In this document: in pieces, positions 9,714 to 9,714 of the stretch | How positions within the stretch are numbered: position 1 is the stretch's first letter | Layout of the letters: every line of letters starts with the position of its first letter | Assembly (NCBI GenBank): GCA_964245015.1 | Contig: CAXTMA010000155.1 | Location: 1 to 9,714 of the forward strand | Reading direction: 5' to 3' | DNA: 9,714 bases | From: RH-AL1 sp964245015 | GTDB taxonomy: Bacteria > Pseudomonadota > Alphaproteobacteria > Rhizobiales > Beijerinckiaceae | Program-made: the position numbers and the translations under genes | The notes under the pieces: model-generated | The model's input: the letters and a program-made list of their open reading frames with translations, nothing else | What the model was told of the DNA's origin: nothing | The model's database searches: none

Positions 9714-9714
9714 C

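Overview
The window reads as a high-GC alphaproteobacterial chromosome, most likely Hyphomicrobiales (Rhizobiales)-like. This is an inference from strong G/C bias at third codon positions and from the gene set: a bacterial-type PEP carboxylase, a GGAYD-type propionyl-CoA carboxylase beta subunit, and a glycan-type methyltransferase. I see no rRNA, tRNA, CRISPR array, insertion sequence or phage gene.

Left half (1-6008) is housekeeping. A minus-strand gene runs off the left edge; only its 5' end is visible and its reading frame is ambiguous. Next, on the minus strand, are a two-TM/RCK potassium channel (395-1447) and phosphoenolpyruvate carboxylase ppc (1513-4302), separated by 65 bases that hold a strong GC hairpin. 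A 176-base divergent intergenic region separates ppc from a plus-strand pccB (4479-6008), which starts with TTG. PEP carboxylase and propionyl-CoA carboxylase both fix bicarbonate into precursors of four-carbon acids, so this part is anaplerotic carbon metabolism. The biotin-carrying partner pccA is not in the window.

Right half (6009-9714) looks accessory, with lower GC in places and glycan-modification-like genes. A minus-strand sulfotransferase-like protein without a recognisable PAPS P-loop (6036-7082) converges on pccB. It diverges, across about 385 bases of apparently non-coding DNA, from a two-gene plus-strand operon. That operon encodes a class I SAM methyltransferase with an N-terminal NPD-type module (7468-8514) and a PhyH-family Fe(II)/2-oxoglutarate dioxygenase (8543-9526). 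The 385-base region holds a G-quadruplex motif, a perfect 6-bp hairpin and a terminator-like hairpin with a T-tract just before the methyltransferase. The last bases carry the 3' end of an unidentified minus-strand gene that converges on the dioxygenase.

Best candidate for something undescribed: the sulfotransferase-like / NPD-methyltransferase / PhyH trio with its structured intergenic leader, perhaps a small cassette that decorates a surface glycan. The grouping is inference from position and domain types; no substrate can be read from the sequence.
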